In this document: positions 22,625 through 30,972 of the stretch, piece after piece | Layout of the letters: the number at the start of each line of letters is the position of its first letter | Position numbering within the stretch: position 1 is the first letter of the stretch | Assembly: GCF_902825405.1 (NCBI RefSeq) | Contig: NZ_CADEAU010000001.1 | Span: 1 to 64,000 of the forward strand | DNA: 64,000 bases | Source of the DNA: Micromonospora maritima | Lineage (GTDB): Bacteria > Actinomycetota > Actinomycetes > Mycobacteriales > Micromonosporaceae | Reading direction: 5' to 3' | Translations under genes and position numbers: made by a program | The notes under the pieces: model-generated | What the model was told of the DNA's origin: nothing | What the model saw: the letters and a program-made list of their open reading frames with translations, nothing else | Database searches by the model: none

Positions 22625-23821
22625 CTAACCGGGTGTGCTGTCCGCTGGTGGCAGGCGTCCGGGGGCGTGCTCCATGCACAGTTCACGCAACGCGGCGGCC
22701 TCTGGCGCCCCCGACTGCTCCACCTTCGACAGCAGTTCCGCAGCACGCCACCAGTTCGACGGCACCACCCGGCCGGAGGCCACAGCCCGCGCCCCGACCG
22801 CGGCCGCCTCGTCCGGTTGCCCTGCGGCGACCAGGGCAAGGCCGAGGTCGAGACGGGCCGACGCAGATCGACGCGGCCGCGCTCCCCCGTCGCCGCGCGG
22901 GTCGAGGTCGGCCAGCACCGCCCGCGCCACCTGCTCGGCGCCCGGGTCACCGGCCCAGGCCAACGTCGTCGCGGCGTACGCGGCGGCCTTGGCCGGGTCG
23001 TAGCGGTAGTGATGCTCGGCTCGCGCAGGAACGGGCAGGTTCGCCGTCAGCCGCTCCACCCGGTCCAGGGATCGCCGGGTAGCAGGAACATCCCCGATTC
23101 GCGCCCACGCACGAGCTTCCTGAGCGGTCGCCTGGATCCTGGCCGAGCTGCCCTTCGGAGCGACCCGCTGAGCTTGGCGGGAGAGTTCGAGTGCCGTCCT
23201 GTAGTCACCTTGGGTCAACACGTCCCAGGCTCGGGTCTCCAGACACCATGCCTGGATCTCGCTGTGTTCCGCGTGTTCGGCAAGATCGCGAGCGGCGCGC
23301 AGATGGGCAGCCGCGGCCCTTCGCTGGCGTAGGTCGATGTGGACGGTGGCGCGCAGCACCGCCAACCAACCGCCGGCAACCAACAGCCGTCGTTGCTGGG
23401 CGAGCGTCACTCGTCCGTCCAGCAGCCTGACCACGTAGGCGAGGTGCCGCCGCACCAAGGGCAGAAGATCAGCCGGCGCCAACGTCGGATAGGAGCTGGC
23501 GAGGTCGTCGACGCTCTGCTCGATCCGTTCGAGTACGTCTGCGCTGACATCGCTGGCGGCAACTCGCGCCCGTAGCTCGCCGGCCTCGGCCGTATGGTCG
23601 ACGGGCGCATCGACCAGGCGAGCCAGCACACCCCCCGCTTCGAGAAGCTGGTCGAGGTGCCTCGCCGTGTCGGCCGTCGGGGTCTTGAGACCTGCCTCCA
23701 ACTCGTGCAGATGGCTCTTGCTCCGATGGGCGAGCTGCCCGAGTGCTCGAAGCGACAGACCACGCCGTTCCCGGAACTCACGCAGAACTGCGCCGAAGCG
23801 CGGATCGACGAACGAGGCCAT
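22625..23821 (-). CDS. XRE family transcriptional regulator with C-terminal helical repeats
   Basis: A 398-aa protein from ATG 23821. The helix-turn-helix at residues 9-65 reads LREFRERRGLSLRALGQLAH and RSKSHLHELEAGLKTPTADT. The rest is a tetratricopeptide-like helical array (AAAHLRAARDLAEHAEHSEI, QGDYRTALELSRQAQRVAP), a design common in Streptomyces-type regulators that sense peptides or partners. It lies directly upstream of the three tiny genes on the same strand and probably governs them. Confidence 0.92.
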   Translation of the reverse strand: MASFVDPRFGAVLREFRERRGLSLRALGQLAHRSKSHLHELEAGLKTPTADTARHLDQLLEAGGVLARLVDAPVDHTAEAGELRARVAASDVSADVLERIEQSVDDLASSYPTLAPADLLPLVRRHLAYVVRLLDGRVTLAQQRRLLVAGGWLAVLRATVHIDLRQRRAAAAHLRAARDLAEHAEHSEIQAWCLETRAWDVLTQGDYRTALELSRQAQRVAPKGSSARIQATAQEARAWARIGDVPATRRSLDRVERLTANLPVPARAEHHYRYDPAKAAAYAATTLAWAGDPGAEQVARAVLADLDPRGDGGARPRRSASARLDLGLALVAAGQPDEAAAVGARAVASGRVVPSNWWRAAELLSKVEQSGAPEAAALRELCMEHAPGRLPPADSTPG

Positions 23822-24016
23822 AGCGCCGCTCCAAGCTCAAGGGGCCAGACGAACTCACCCGGCCACCGCCCCCTCGACGGTACCGCGCCTCGTCGCACGT
23901 CCGATGACCTCACGGATGCGCGTCGCAGGCGTACCACGGAGCCTCAAGCAGCGTCGCGGTGAGAGGCCGTGCCCGCCGGCCCGCGGCGGAGTCGGTCCGG
24001 AGCGCGACGCCTCGAC

Positions 24017-24604
24017 CTACAGGTCCATCGCGTAGACCCGGACCCGGCGGCCGGTGTCCGGCTGCACCGTCTCTCGCTCCAGCGACATGCCCAGCTTGAC
24101 CATCACCCGCGCGGACGCCTCGTTGCCGACGACGTGAATGCTGACCAGCCGCCGCAGGCCCAGCTCGGCACGCGTGTGGGCGACCACGGCCCGAGCGGCC
24201 TCCGTGGCGAAGCCCCGGCCCCAGTGAGCCTGGCCGAGCCGCCAGCCGATCTCCACCGCCGGCATGATCTCGGGCAGGAAGGTCGGCACCGCCAAGCCGG
24301 TGAACCCGGCCAGCTCGCCGGTCTCCCGGAGTTCCACCGCGTACAGGCCGAAGCCGTACTCGTCCCAGTGTCGTCGATAGGTGGCCAGGCGCTCTGCCGT
24401 CTCGGCCCGGTCCAGCGTGCGGCCCCCATGGATGTGACGCATCACCTCGGGCTGCGCGTTGACCGCGGCGATCCCGTCGAGATCCTCGTCCCGCCAGCGG
24501 CGCAGCAGCAGCCGCGGAGTCTCCAGGGATGCCGCGTCACCGGAGCTTGCCAGGTTGGGCACATCCCTTCCTAGCACGTCGGCGAGCACGAGGCGATGGA
24601 TCAT
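24017..24604 (-). CDS. GNAT family N-acetyltransferase (RimJ/RimL type)
   Basis: ATG 24604 is listed; GTG 24562 (VPNLASSGDAASLETPRLLL), which has AGGAAGG just upstream, may be the true start and gives about 181 aa. The GNAT fold is clear: LETPRLLLRRWRDEDLDGI, ELAGFTGLAV, and acetyl-CoA loop GQAHWGRGFATEAARAVV, then LGLRRLVSIHVVGNEASARV. Such proteins acetylate ribosomal-protein N-termini or small molecules. It stands alone. Confidence 0.9.
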   Translation of the reverse strand: MIHRLVLADVLGRDVPNLASSGDAASLETPRLLLRRWRDEDLDGIAAVNAQPEVMRHIHGGRTLDRAETAERLATYRRHWDEYGFGLYAVELRETGELAGFTGLAVPTFLPEIMPAVEIGWRLGQAHWGRGFATEAARAVVAHTRAELGLRRLVSIHVVGNEASARVMVKLGMSLERETVQPDTGRRVRVYAMDL

Positions 24605-24743
24605 CAGGCCGGGAAGCAACCGACCGCCGCGAAGGGTCCGACCTGGTGCGAGCGGTGACGCCCCGCAGGCTCGACGAGGGTCGGACCGACCGGGGCGGGC
24701 GACCACCTTGCCCGGCCGTGGCCGTGACGGACAAGCTTGGCTC

Positions 24744-25586
24744 ATGTCAGCGGGGATGGCCGGCCGTCGTCCGCCGACGCTCCGGCGTGCCGTGGCGCAC
24801 CCGGGCGTCTGGTCGGTGCCGGCGACGGCGCTGCTGGTGCTCGTGGCGATGCCGTTCAACGACGGGTTCTACACCTTCTGGGTCAACTACGACGCGCAGG
24901 GTGACGCGCAGCAGTACGAGCTGCTCCACACCACGCGCATCTTCCGGTACACCTCGGGCGTCCTCTGTGGGCAGGCGTTGGCGTTGCTGGCCGGCGCCGC
25001 CCTCGCCGTGCGGAACACGCAGGCCAGGGCGCTGGCGGCGGCGGTCCCGCTCGCGGCGCTCCTGGCCGGGGTGGCCGTCACGGTCGCGTACCCGCTCGCC
25101 CGGGCCCGCGAGGGGGTCTTCTTCCCGACCGGCGCGCTCGACGACCCGGTCCTGGTGCGGGTCGTCCTGTGCGAGGTGGCCGCCTACCCGCTCTACGCGG
25201 CGGGCGGCGTCGGCCTCGGCGCGCTGCTTCGAGGGCGCCTGCGGCGACCCGCGACGCGCTGGCCGCTCGTGCTGCTGTTCCTGCTCGGCTGGTTCGCCGC
25301 CACCCTGACCGGGCTGGTGCAGGACGACCGGTTCGGGGCGCCGTCCGGCCTGTTGTGGGCCGTCTCACCGATCGCGGCCGGCACGGCGATCGCGCTGGCC
25401 GGACTGTCGACGGACGTCTGGGCCGTACCCCCGGTGGTGGTGGGTGACGGGGGGTGCGGCGCCGGCGTCGCCCTGCTGGTGAGCGCCGCCGCGTACGCCC
25501 TGGGGTTGAACCTGCTCGCCCGGTGGGCTCGTCGCCGGGCGCTCGCGCGCACCGACCGGCTCCCCCCACGGCAACCGGACCACTGA
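24744..25586 (+). CDS. integral membrane protein of unknown function
   Basis: A 280-aa protein from ATG 24744. About seven hydrophobic helices are visible, among them WSVPATALLVLVAMPF, GQALALLAGAALAV, ALAAAVPLAALLAGVAVTVA and WPLVLLFLLGWFAATLTG. Between the first two, a stretch with FNDGFYTFWVNYDAQGDAQQ faces one side. The layout resembles ABC-2-type or DUF-type permease subunits, but no ATPase is adjacent. I recognise no specific family. Confidence 0.7.
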   Translation: MSAGMAGRRPPTLRRAVAHPGVWSVPATALLVLVAMPFNDGFYTFWVNYDAQGDAQQYELLHTTRIFRYTSGVLCGQALALLAGAALAVRNTQARALAAAVPLAALLAGVAVTVAYPLARAREGVFFPTGALDDPVLVRVVLCEVAAYPLYAAGGVGLGALLRGRLRRPATRWPLVLLFLLGWFAATLTGLVQDDRFGAPSGLLWAVSPIAAGTAIALAGLSTDVWAVPPVVVGDGGCGAGVALLVSAAAYALGLNLLARWARRRALARTDRLPPRQPDH

Positions 25587-25612
25587 TCCGCGAGCGGACC
25601 GACCGGCCGGTA

Positions 25613-26764
25613 TCAGTGGCGCCTGCGGACGGCGTCGATGATGTCGGGGCGCAGCAGATGACCGAATCCGGCGCGGTCGAGGCGGCCGACCAGGCCGTCA
25701 CGATCGGTGCGCAGCGCGGCGGCAGTGGCGTCCAGGTTCCAGTCGGTCGCGGCGAGCTGGGACAGCAGATGTCCCCGGCGGGTCTGGGCGGCCGACAGGC
25801 GGAACGTCTTGAGGTAGGCCGTCCGGCCGGCCTCGTCGGTGATGGTCTCGCCGATGTGGTTCTCCACGTCGGGGTCGAAGGCCGGCAGAAACCGGGACAG
25901 CGTGAACCGACCCATCCGACGCACCGGCGTGACGGTCGGACGCTCGGTGCCCAGCAGCCCGTCGGCCATGACCGCGTGCTGGGCCCTCCACTCGGCCTCC
26001 GCCCGGGCCATCTCATCTCGTAGGTCGGCGACGCTGCCGATGCCGGTGTCGTCGAGCCGGGCCACGAAGCCGGGCACGGCGGGATACAGGTAGGCGTAGT
26101 GGAACAGCAGGTCGCCGTAGAAGTCCTGCAACAGCGTGGGGTGCAGGGCGCGGTAGTCGTCCGGGTGCGGCACGACGAACGCGGCGGCGAGGGCGTCGGC
26201 GACGTACAGCACCATGCCGCACTGGTCGGGGTGGATCTCGAAGACACGCAGCGCGTCGTCGAGGCCGGTGACGGCGGTGCCGGTGTAGCTGGCCTCCACG
26301 CGTGGGGACAGGCCCCGGGTGACGGCGGCGCGGGTCCACTCCTGCCAGGCGACGGGCGGACCGCCGAACTGGAGCATCAGGTAGCCCTCCAGGGCCAGGT
26401 GCAGCGGCAGGAAACGCAGCCGCTGCCGATTCTCACGGCGGGCCAGTCGGCGGCGGAACGTCAGGCGGACGCCGTCGGGAGCGCCGGCGTCACCGGGGGC
26501 GTGGAACTGGGTGCCGTACGCGGCGGCCGGGGTGCCGTCGGTGCTCCACGTGGCCACGAACGCGTGCGGCACGTAGGAGACATAGGAGGTACGGGGTCCG
26601 GTGCTGACGATCGACAGGGCGTCCGGGGCGTGGAGGCGGGCGTGCAGGCGCAGATCGGTGACGGGGGCCGGCCGCAGGAGCGGGACGAGGCGGAGCGCGC
26701 CCCACGTCTGGGCGGGGCCGGTCGTCAGCCCGGTCAGGTCGATCCCACCGACGGCGGCCGTCAC
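25613..26764 (-). CDS. partner protein of vWA gene (possible ARPP-type domain)
   Basis: A 383-aa protein from GTG 26764, whose GTGA overlaps the vWA gene stop. The N-terminal 200 residues form a beta-rich domain: TWGALRLVPLLRPAPVTDLR, TSYVSYVPHAFVATWS, then VFEIHPDQCGMVLYVADALA and AAFVVPHPDDYRALHPTLLQ. The C-terminal part is helical with repeated RMGRFTLSRFLPAFDPDVE and RTAYLKTFRLSAAQTRR. From memory this resembles the ARPP-type proteins seen beside vWA/Ro-like genes, but I hold that only weakly. The tight coupling shows that the two proteins act together. Confidence 0.6.
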   Translation of the reverse strand: MTAAVGGIDLTGLTTGPAQTWGALRLVPLLRPAPVTDLRLHARLHAPDALSIVSTGPRTSYVSYVPHAFVATWSTDGTPAAAYGTQFHAPGDAGAPDGVRLTFRRRLARRENRQRLRFLPLHLALEGYLMLQFGGPPVAWQEWTRAAVTRGLSPRVEASYTGTAVTGLDDALRVFEIHPDQCGMVLYVADALAAAFVVPHPDDYRALHPTLLQDFYGDLLFHYAYLYPAVPGFVARLDDTGIGSVADLRDEMARAEAEWRAQHAVMADGLLGTERPTVTPVRRMGRFTLSRFLPAFDPDVENHIGETITDEAGRTAYLKTFRLSAAQTRRGHLLSQLAATDWNLDATAAALRTDRDGLVGRLDRAGFGHLLRPDIIDAVRRRH

Positions 26765-28245
26765 GACGCTGCCCGCTCGGCGTCGAGGAAGCGGTCGACC
26801 CGGTCGGCGAGGTGCCGGCGTAGCTCCTCGAAGCCGGCCTCGCCGGTGGCGAAGCGGGCCAGCTCGACGAGCGCGGCCACGTCCTCGGCGTCGCGGACGC
26901 CGACGGTGGCCACCCCGGCGGCGAGACGGCGCACGTCGAAGGTGTCGGCGTCGTAGACCGGGTTCAGGTGTACGACGCTTGTGGCCCGGTGTGGATCGAG
27001 GCGGGTACGCCAGACCCGCAACACCTCGGCGGCCTGCCCGGGTGGGTCGTTGTCCCAGCCGTCGGAGACGACGACGAGCCGGTCGGGACGGCGTTCGAGG
27101 GCGTCGACGAGTCGCGTTCCCAGGCCGGTGGGGCCGATGGGGTGCACGAGCAGCGGGTCGCCGCGGTGGTGCAGCCACAGCCCGGTGTAGTCGGCGGCGA
27201 GGACCTCCAGCAGATGGTGCGCGGCCAGGGCGACGGCGAGCGGCCGGCGGCGCTTCACGCCGGAGCCGGCGGCGGAGTAGCTGTCGTCGAGGACGGCCAC
27301 CACCCGGCCCCAGGTGCCCGCCTGCCGGCGGGCGGCGCGGCGCGCACCGGCCCGCAGGGCGTCGGTGAGTTCGTCGCGACGCCTGACGCGTTCCGCGCGG
27401 GGCAGCGACAGCACGTAGATCGCGAGGCGGGTCAGGGGCGCGGTGGCGAGGTCGAGCACGAGCGCCTCGACGCGGTGCCGGGCACCGCTCGCCTGCAGCC
27501 GTAGCCGTTCGCCGGCGGTGAGCTTCGGCGCGATGCCGGAGAGGAACCGGGCCCGGTCGATGCCGTGCCGGGCGGCGAGTCCTTCCGCGACGGTGTACGG
27601 CAGCTCGTACAGGGCCCGCTGCTCGTAGTGGGCGCGCCGCCACGCCTCCAGGATCGGGGTCTGGTAGCGCTTCGGGCGGCGCCAGTCGAACAGCGCCGTA
27701 CCGACCTCGCCGGGAAGACGCAGATGGGCGTGACGCGCGGCGACCGACAGGGACCGGCGGTACTTGACCGCGTCGAAGGCCGGGTCCGGTCGGGCCGCCA
27801 CCCAGTCCCGCACGATCGCCCGGGTACGCCGGTTGTTGATCCTCAGCCGGCGCAGCTCGCGGAACACGCCGTACACCCGCTGCGGTGGCAGCGACCGCAG
27901 TCGCGCCGCGATCAGCCGCCCCTCGACCGCGCGCTGCGCGGCGCCGGCCTCCCTCGCGGTGCGGAGCAGGTTCGTCACGACCATGGCGGCGTTGAGGTGG
28001 TTGACGTCCAGGGCCAGGGTCGCGGCGTACAGGTCGCGGTAGTTGCCCAACACGTACTCGTGCAGGAACGCCAGCGACAGGCGCTGCGCGGCGGCTGTGG
28101 ACCGGAACTCACGCTGGCCCGTCGAGGTGATCGCGGCGTTGACGAACATGACCACGTCCTCGCACGCCACCCGATCCGCCCGTGACATGCCGCGACGCAA
28201 CTCCTCGAGACGATGACCGAGAGGCCGGCCGGGGAATGGGAGCAC
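26761..28245 (-). CDS. vWA domain protein with helical N-terminal region (Ro/TROVE-like layout)
   Basis: A 494-aa protein from GTG 28245; ATG 28188 is an alternative with GAGGAG 12 nt upstream. Residues 1-310 are helical repeats (LRTAREAGAAQRAVEGRLIA, RVYGVFRELRRLRINNRRTR). Residues 315-490 form a von Willebrand A domain with an intact MIDAS: DDSYS, a Thr in GPTGLGTRLVD and VVSDGWDND. This order of helical repeats then vWA is the layout of Ro60/TROVE RNA-binding proteins, so an RNA quality-control role is conceivable, but the TROVE sequence itself is not evident. It heads the two-gene unit with the 383-aa partner. Confidence 0.72.
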   Translation of the reverse strand: MLPFPGRPLGHRLEELRRGMSRADRVACEDVVMFVNAAITSTGQREFRSTAAAQRLSLAFLHEYVLGNYRDLYAATLALDVNHLNAAMVVTNLLRTAREAGAAQRAVEGRLIAARLRSLPPQRVYGVFRELRRLRINNRRTRAIVRDWVAARPDPAFDAVKYRRSLSVAARHAHLRLPGEVGTALFDWRRPKRYQTPILEAWRRAHYEQRALYELPYTVAEGLAARHGIDRARFLSGIAPKLTAGERLRLQASGARHRVEALVLDLATAPLTRLAIYVLSLPRAERVRRRDELTDALRAGARRAARRQAGTWGRVVAVLDDSYSAAGSGVKRRRPLAVALAAHHLLEVLAADYTGLWLHHRGDPLLVHPIGPTGLGTRLVDALERRPDRLVVVSDGWDNDPPGQAAEVLRVWRTRLDPHRATSVVHLNPVYDADTFDVRRLAAGVATVGVRDAEDVAALVELARFATGEAGFEELRRHLADRVDRFLDAERAAS

Positions 28246-28426
28246 GAACTGCGAAGCATCGCTTCAGAGGCGGGTTCCGGAAGTCGCACTCAAGTCCCGC
28301 GGCCGGCTCGGCCACGATACCCGTCCCGGTCCCGACGCTGAAGCGGGATTTCGCCGGGCAGCTCGGAGGCACCGGACAGCCGCCATCCGGTTGGCCGCGA
28401 CGACGACGACCCCGAGACTGAAGCGC

Positions 28427-28699
28427 ATGTTCGCCTATGCCTGCCCGGCCTGCGGCCGACGGTGCGGGACGAGTCTTCCAGACCGCGTCGGCACCCCCTG
28501 CTCTTCCTGCGTGGCCGCCGAGACCTGGGACCGTCTGCCGGCCGACACGCGGGAGGCGATCGACGCCGCGATACGCCGCGGTGTGATGTCCGGTCTCCTG
28601 GCGATGCGGGCGTGCGACCCGCCGATCCGGCTACCCCACGCCGCAGACCTGCTCGCCTTCCGGCTGAGCGCCGGAGTCACCAGCGACCCCACGGCTTGA
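28427..28699 (+). CDS. 90-aa zinc-ribbon-like small protein
   Basis: ATG 28427 (MFAYACPACGRRC) is preferred to a TTG at 28391. Two CxxC pairs, CPACGRRC and CSSC, form a likely zinc ribbon in the first 35 residues; a helical tail follows (DTREAIDAAIRRGVMSGLLA). It is divergent from the vWA gene with 181 nt between. Function unknown. Confidence 0.65.
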   Translation: MFAYACPACGRRCGTSLPDRVGTPCSSCVAAETWDRLPADTREAIDAAIRRGVMSGLLAMRACDPPIRLPHAADLLAFRLSAGVTSDPTA

Positions 28700-28775
28700 C
28701 GGCTCCGTAGCTCGATCCGCACGAGTTCCCGTTCCGAGCAGGGCCCGAGGCCGGCAGGCGGGGACGGTACTCTGC

Positions 28776-29459
28776 GTGCTCGTGAACGCCTTGCTGCGGC
28801 GGTTCGTCGAGCTCGTCGAAGCCGACCTGACAGCCGCCGGCTTCGTCCGCCGAGGGCTGGTCTTCCGGCATTTCGCCCCAGAGGGCAACGGGATTGCTCT
28901 CGACATCCAACGCACCGCCGCGCTGGGGGGTGAGGTCGAGTTCTTCATCAATGTCGGGGTGTTGCTCGCGCCGCACCTGCGGTACTTCTTCGGAGAGCAC
29001 GATCCGCGCCGCGCCGCGACGCCGCACCACGGCGTCTGGCGTCATCGCCTGGTGGCGACCGACGACGACGCGGCGATGCCCGACCACAGGTTCTCGCTGT
29101 CCGCCCAAGCCGACGTGGAACGCGCCGCCACCGTCGTGCGGACCTGGCTGGCGCAGAACCTGCCCCGCATGGAGACCTGGCTGGGCGACGTCGAGGCGAT
29201 GCTCGCCGCGATCGAGGAGGACCGCGAACGAGCCGCCCAGGCCCGCGCCGAGCAACTCGCCTCCGGCCGGTGGAGGGCCGGCCGCTGGCCGGACGGGGAG
29301 TGGAGCGGCGCCGTCATCCGCGCCTACGCGCACGCCGAACGCGGCGACGTGGACGCGGTCGCGGCCGAGACCGCGAGTTGGCGCGCCGGCGGCCCCGACT
29401 CGTTGGCCGCCGACGCGCTGGCGGTCGCCCACCGGCGTCGTGCCGAACGACGGGGATGA
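28776..29459 (+). CDS. DUF4304-like protein
   Basis: A 227-aa protein; GTG 28776 or GTG 28782 could be the start. The N-terminal 130 residues have VEADLTAAGFVRRGLVFRHF, GIALDIQRTAALGGEVEFFI and NVGVLLAPHLRYF, the pattern of DUF4304 domains. A charged helical tail rich in Ala and Glu follows. DUF4304 proteins are often found in contact-system immunity gene clusters, yet no toxin is adjacent here. Function unknown. Confidence 0.72.
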   Translation: MLVNALLRRFVELVEADLTAAGFVRRGLVFRHFAPEGNGIALDIQRTAALGGEVEFFINVGVLLAPHLRYFFGEHDPRRAATPHHGVWRHRLVATDDDAAMPDHRFSLSAQADVERAATVVRTWLAQNLPRMETWLGDVEAMLAAIEEDRERAAQARAEQLASGRWRAGRWPDGEWSGAVIRAYAHAERGDVDAVAAETASWRAGGPDSLAADALAVAHRRRAERRG

Positions 29460-29700
29460 CCTAAGGGCGTTTCGCCTACGTCGTCGAGTCGCGCGCCCAA
29501 GTCTGCGTCGCCCGGCGACCGGGCCCACGGCGTGGCGCGGGAGACAGCAGCGCCCGCGGTCGCGCAGTCGGTCTTCACGGGGCGACCGCGCCTTCGTGCC
29601 ACTGCGTCGGGTGGTGGCGGTGGCCGACCACCCGCCCCGGTCGCCGCCTGCACCGGAGCGATTGAGCAGGTCACCGCCGGGGTAGTGCCCCTCCTCGCGG

Positions 29701-30855
29701 ATGATCATTCGGCGGCCGGTACCGGTCCGCCCGGCGAGAGGGGTACCACCGGTGCGAAGCTGGGGGCGCGACGCCGTCGCGCGGTTGCGGGGCGACGGCA
29801 TGACCGTGGTCGAGCTGACAAGCGCCGCCGTGGTCGCCTGGATCGTGGCGGCGGTGGTGATCCGTCACCCGGACCCGTTCTTCGCCCCGACCGCCGCGCT
29901 CGTCGTGCTCGGCGAGTCCCGCGGGCGACGGCTGCGGCAGACCGTCGAGATCCTGCTCGCCGTGGCTGCCGCCGTGCTCATGGCGGAACTGTTGGTGTAC
30001 GCGCTGGGTCCGGGCACCGGCACGGTCCTGCTGGTGCTGGTGCTGACCACCACGACGCTCGTGGCGTTCGGGGCCCGCCGCGCCCTGGTCGTGCAGGCCA
30101 GCGTCTCGGCCATGTACCTGGTCGTGGTCGCCGCGCCGAGCGGGACGCTGATGCCGTTCCGTTTCGTCGACGCGCTCATCGGCGGCGCGGTGGCGCTGGC
30201 CGCCAGCCAGGTGATGGCCGCCCGCGACCCGCTGGAGCCGCTGGTGGCGCAGGCCCGGCGCAGCTACACCGACCTCGCCGACCTGCTCGACCAGGTGAAC
30301 GGGGCGCTGCGGAGCTGCGACGAGGAGGCCGCCCGCGCGGCGCTGGACCAGGCCCGGCAGGTGGACGACTGCGTCGCCCAGATGCAGGCCGCCGTGCTCG
30401 CCACCGGGGAGACGCTGCGGCTGGGGCTGCGCCGCCGGCACCTGGGCAAGCTCGCCGACGTGGAGGCGACGCTGCGGCAGCTCGACTACGCCGCCCGCAA
30501 CATCCGGGTGCTGGCCCGGGCCGGCGTGACCCTGACCCGCCGGCACACCGCCACGCCGCCGGAGCTGGACACGGCGATCGGTGCGCTGACCGCCGCCGTA
30601 CGGTCGGCCGGGGAGGCTCTGGCCCACGACCTCAGCGGCGCCGACGCCGACCGGCACGCGCAGCGGGCCGACGCGGCGGCCCTGGAGGCGGTCCGGGTCG
30701 CCGCGGGCCTGCTGCGGACCGATCCGCCGCTGCCGGTCACCATGATCGTCGGTCAGATCCGGGCGACCGCGATCGACCTGCTGCGCGGCGTCGGCCACGA
30801 CGACGTGACGGTGCTGGACCGGGTGGACGAGGCACTCGGCCTGAGCCAGGCGTGA
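29701..30855 (+). CDS. FUSC family membrane protein (aromatic acid exporter-like)
   Basis: A 384-aa protein from ATG 29701; ATG 29800 would remove a basic N-terminus. Residues 36-175 hold about six membrane helices (VVELTSAAVVAWIVAAVVI, TVEILLAVAAAVLMAELLVY, TVLLVLVLTTTTLVAF). The motif DPFFAPTAALVVLGESRGRR is typical of fusaric-acid-resistance-type proteins. The C-terminal half is a long cytoplasmic helical domain (LAQARRSYTDLADLLDQVNG-like). Substrate not predictable. Confidence 0.88.
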   Translation: MIIRRPVPVRPARGVPPVRSWGRDAVARLRGDGMTVVELTSAAVVAWIVAAVVIRHPDPFFAPTAALVVLGESRGRRLRQTVEILLAVAAAVLMAELLVYALGPGTGTVLLVLVLTTTTLVAFGARRALVVQASVSAMYLVVVAAPSGTLMPFRFVDALIGGAVALAASQVMAARDPLEPLVAQARRSYTDLADLLDQVNGALRSCDEEAARAALDQARQVDDCVAQMQAAVLATGETLRLGLRRRHLGKLADVEATLRQLDYAARNIRVLARAGVTLTRRHTATPPELDTAIGALTAAVRSAGEALAHDLSGADADRHAQRADAAALEAVRVAAGLLRTDPPLPVTMIVGQIRATAIDLLRGVGHDDVTVLDRVDEALGLSQA

Positions 30856-30921
30856 CGCCCGCACCACCCTGACGAACGGCCTCCCCCCGGGTTGACTCGG
30901 GGCCCGCGAGGCGGAAGCCTG

Positions 30922-30935
30922 TGGAAGCGCTCCCA
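30922..30935. promoter_or_regulatory. CebR-like operator in front of the GH44 gene
   Basis: TGGAAGCGCTCCCA differs by one base from the streptomycete CebR box TGGGAGCGCTCCCA, the cellobiose-responsive LacI-family site. It lies 38 bp before the GTG start of the secreted glycanase. No cebR gene is in the window. Confidence 0.75.
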
Positions 30936-30972
30936 TCGTCGAGCTTCTATTCACGTCAGGGAAGGAATGCTC

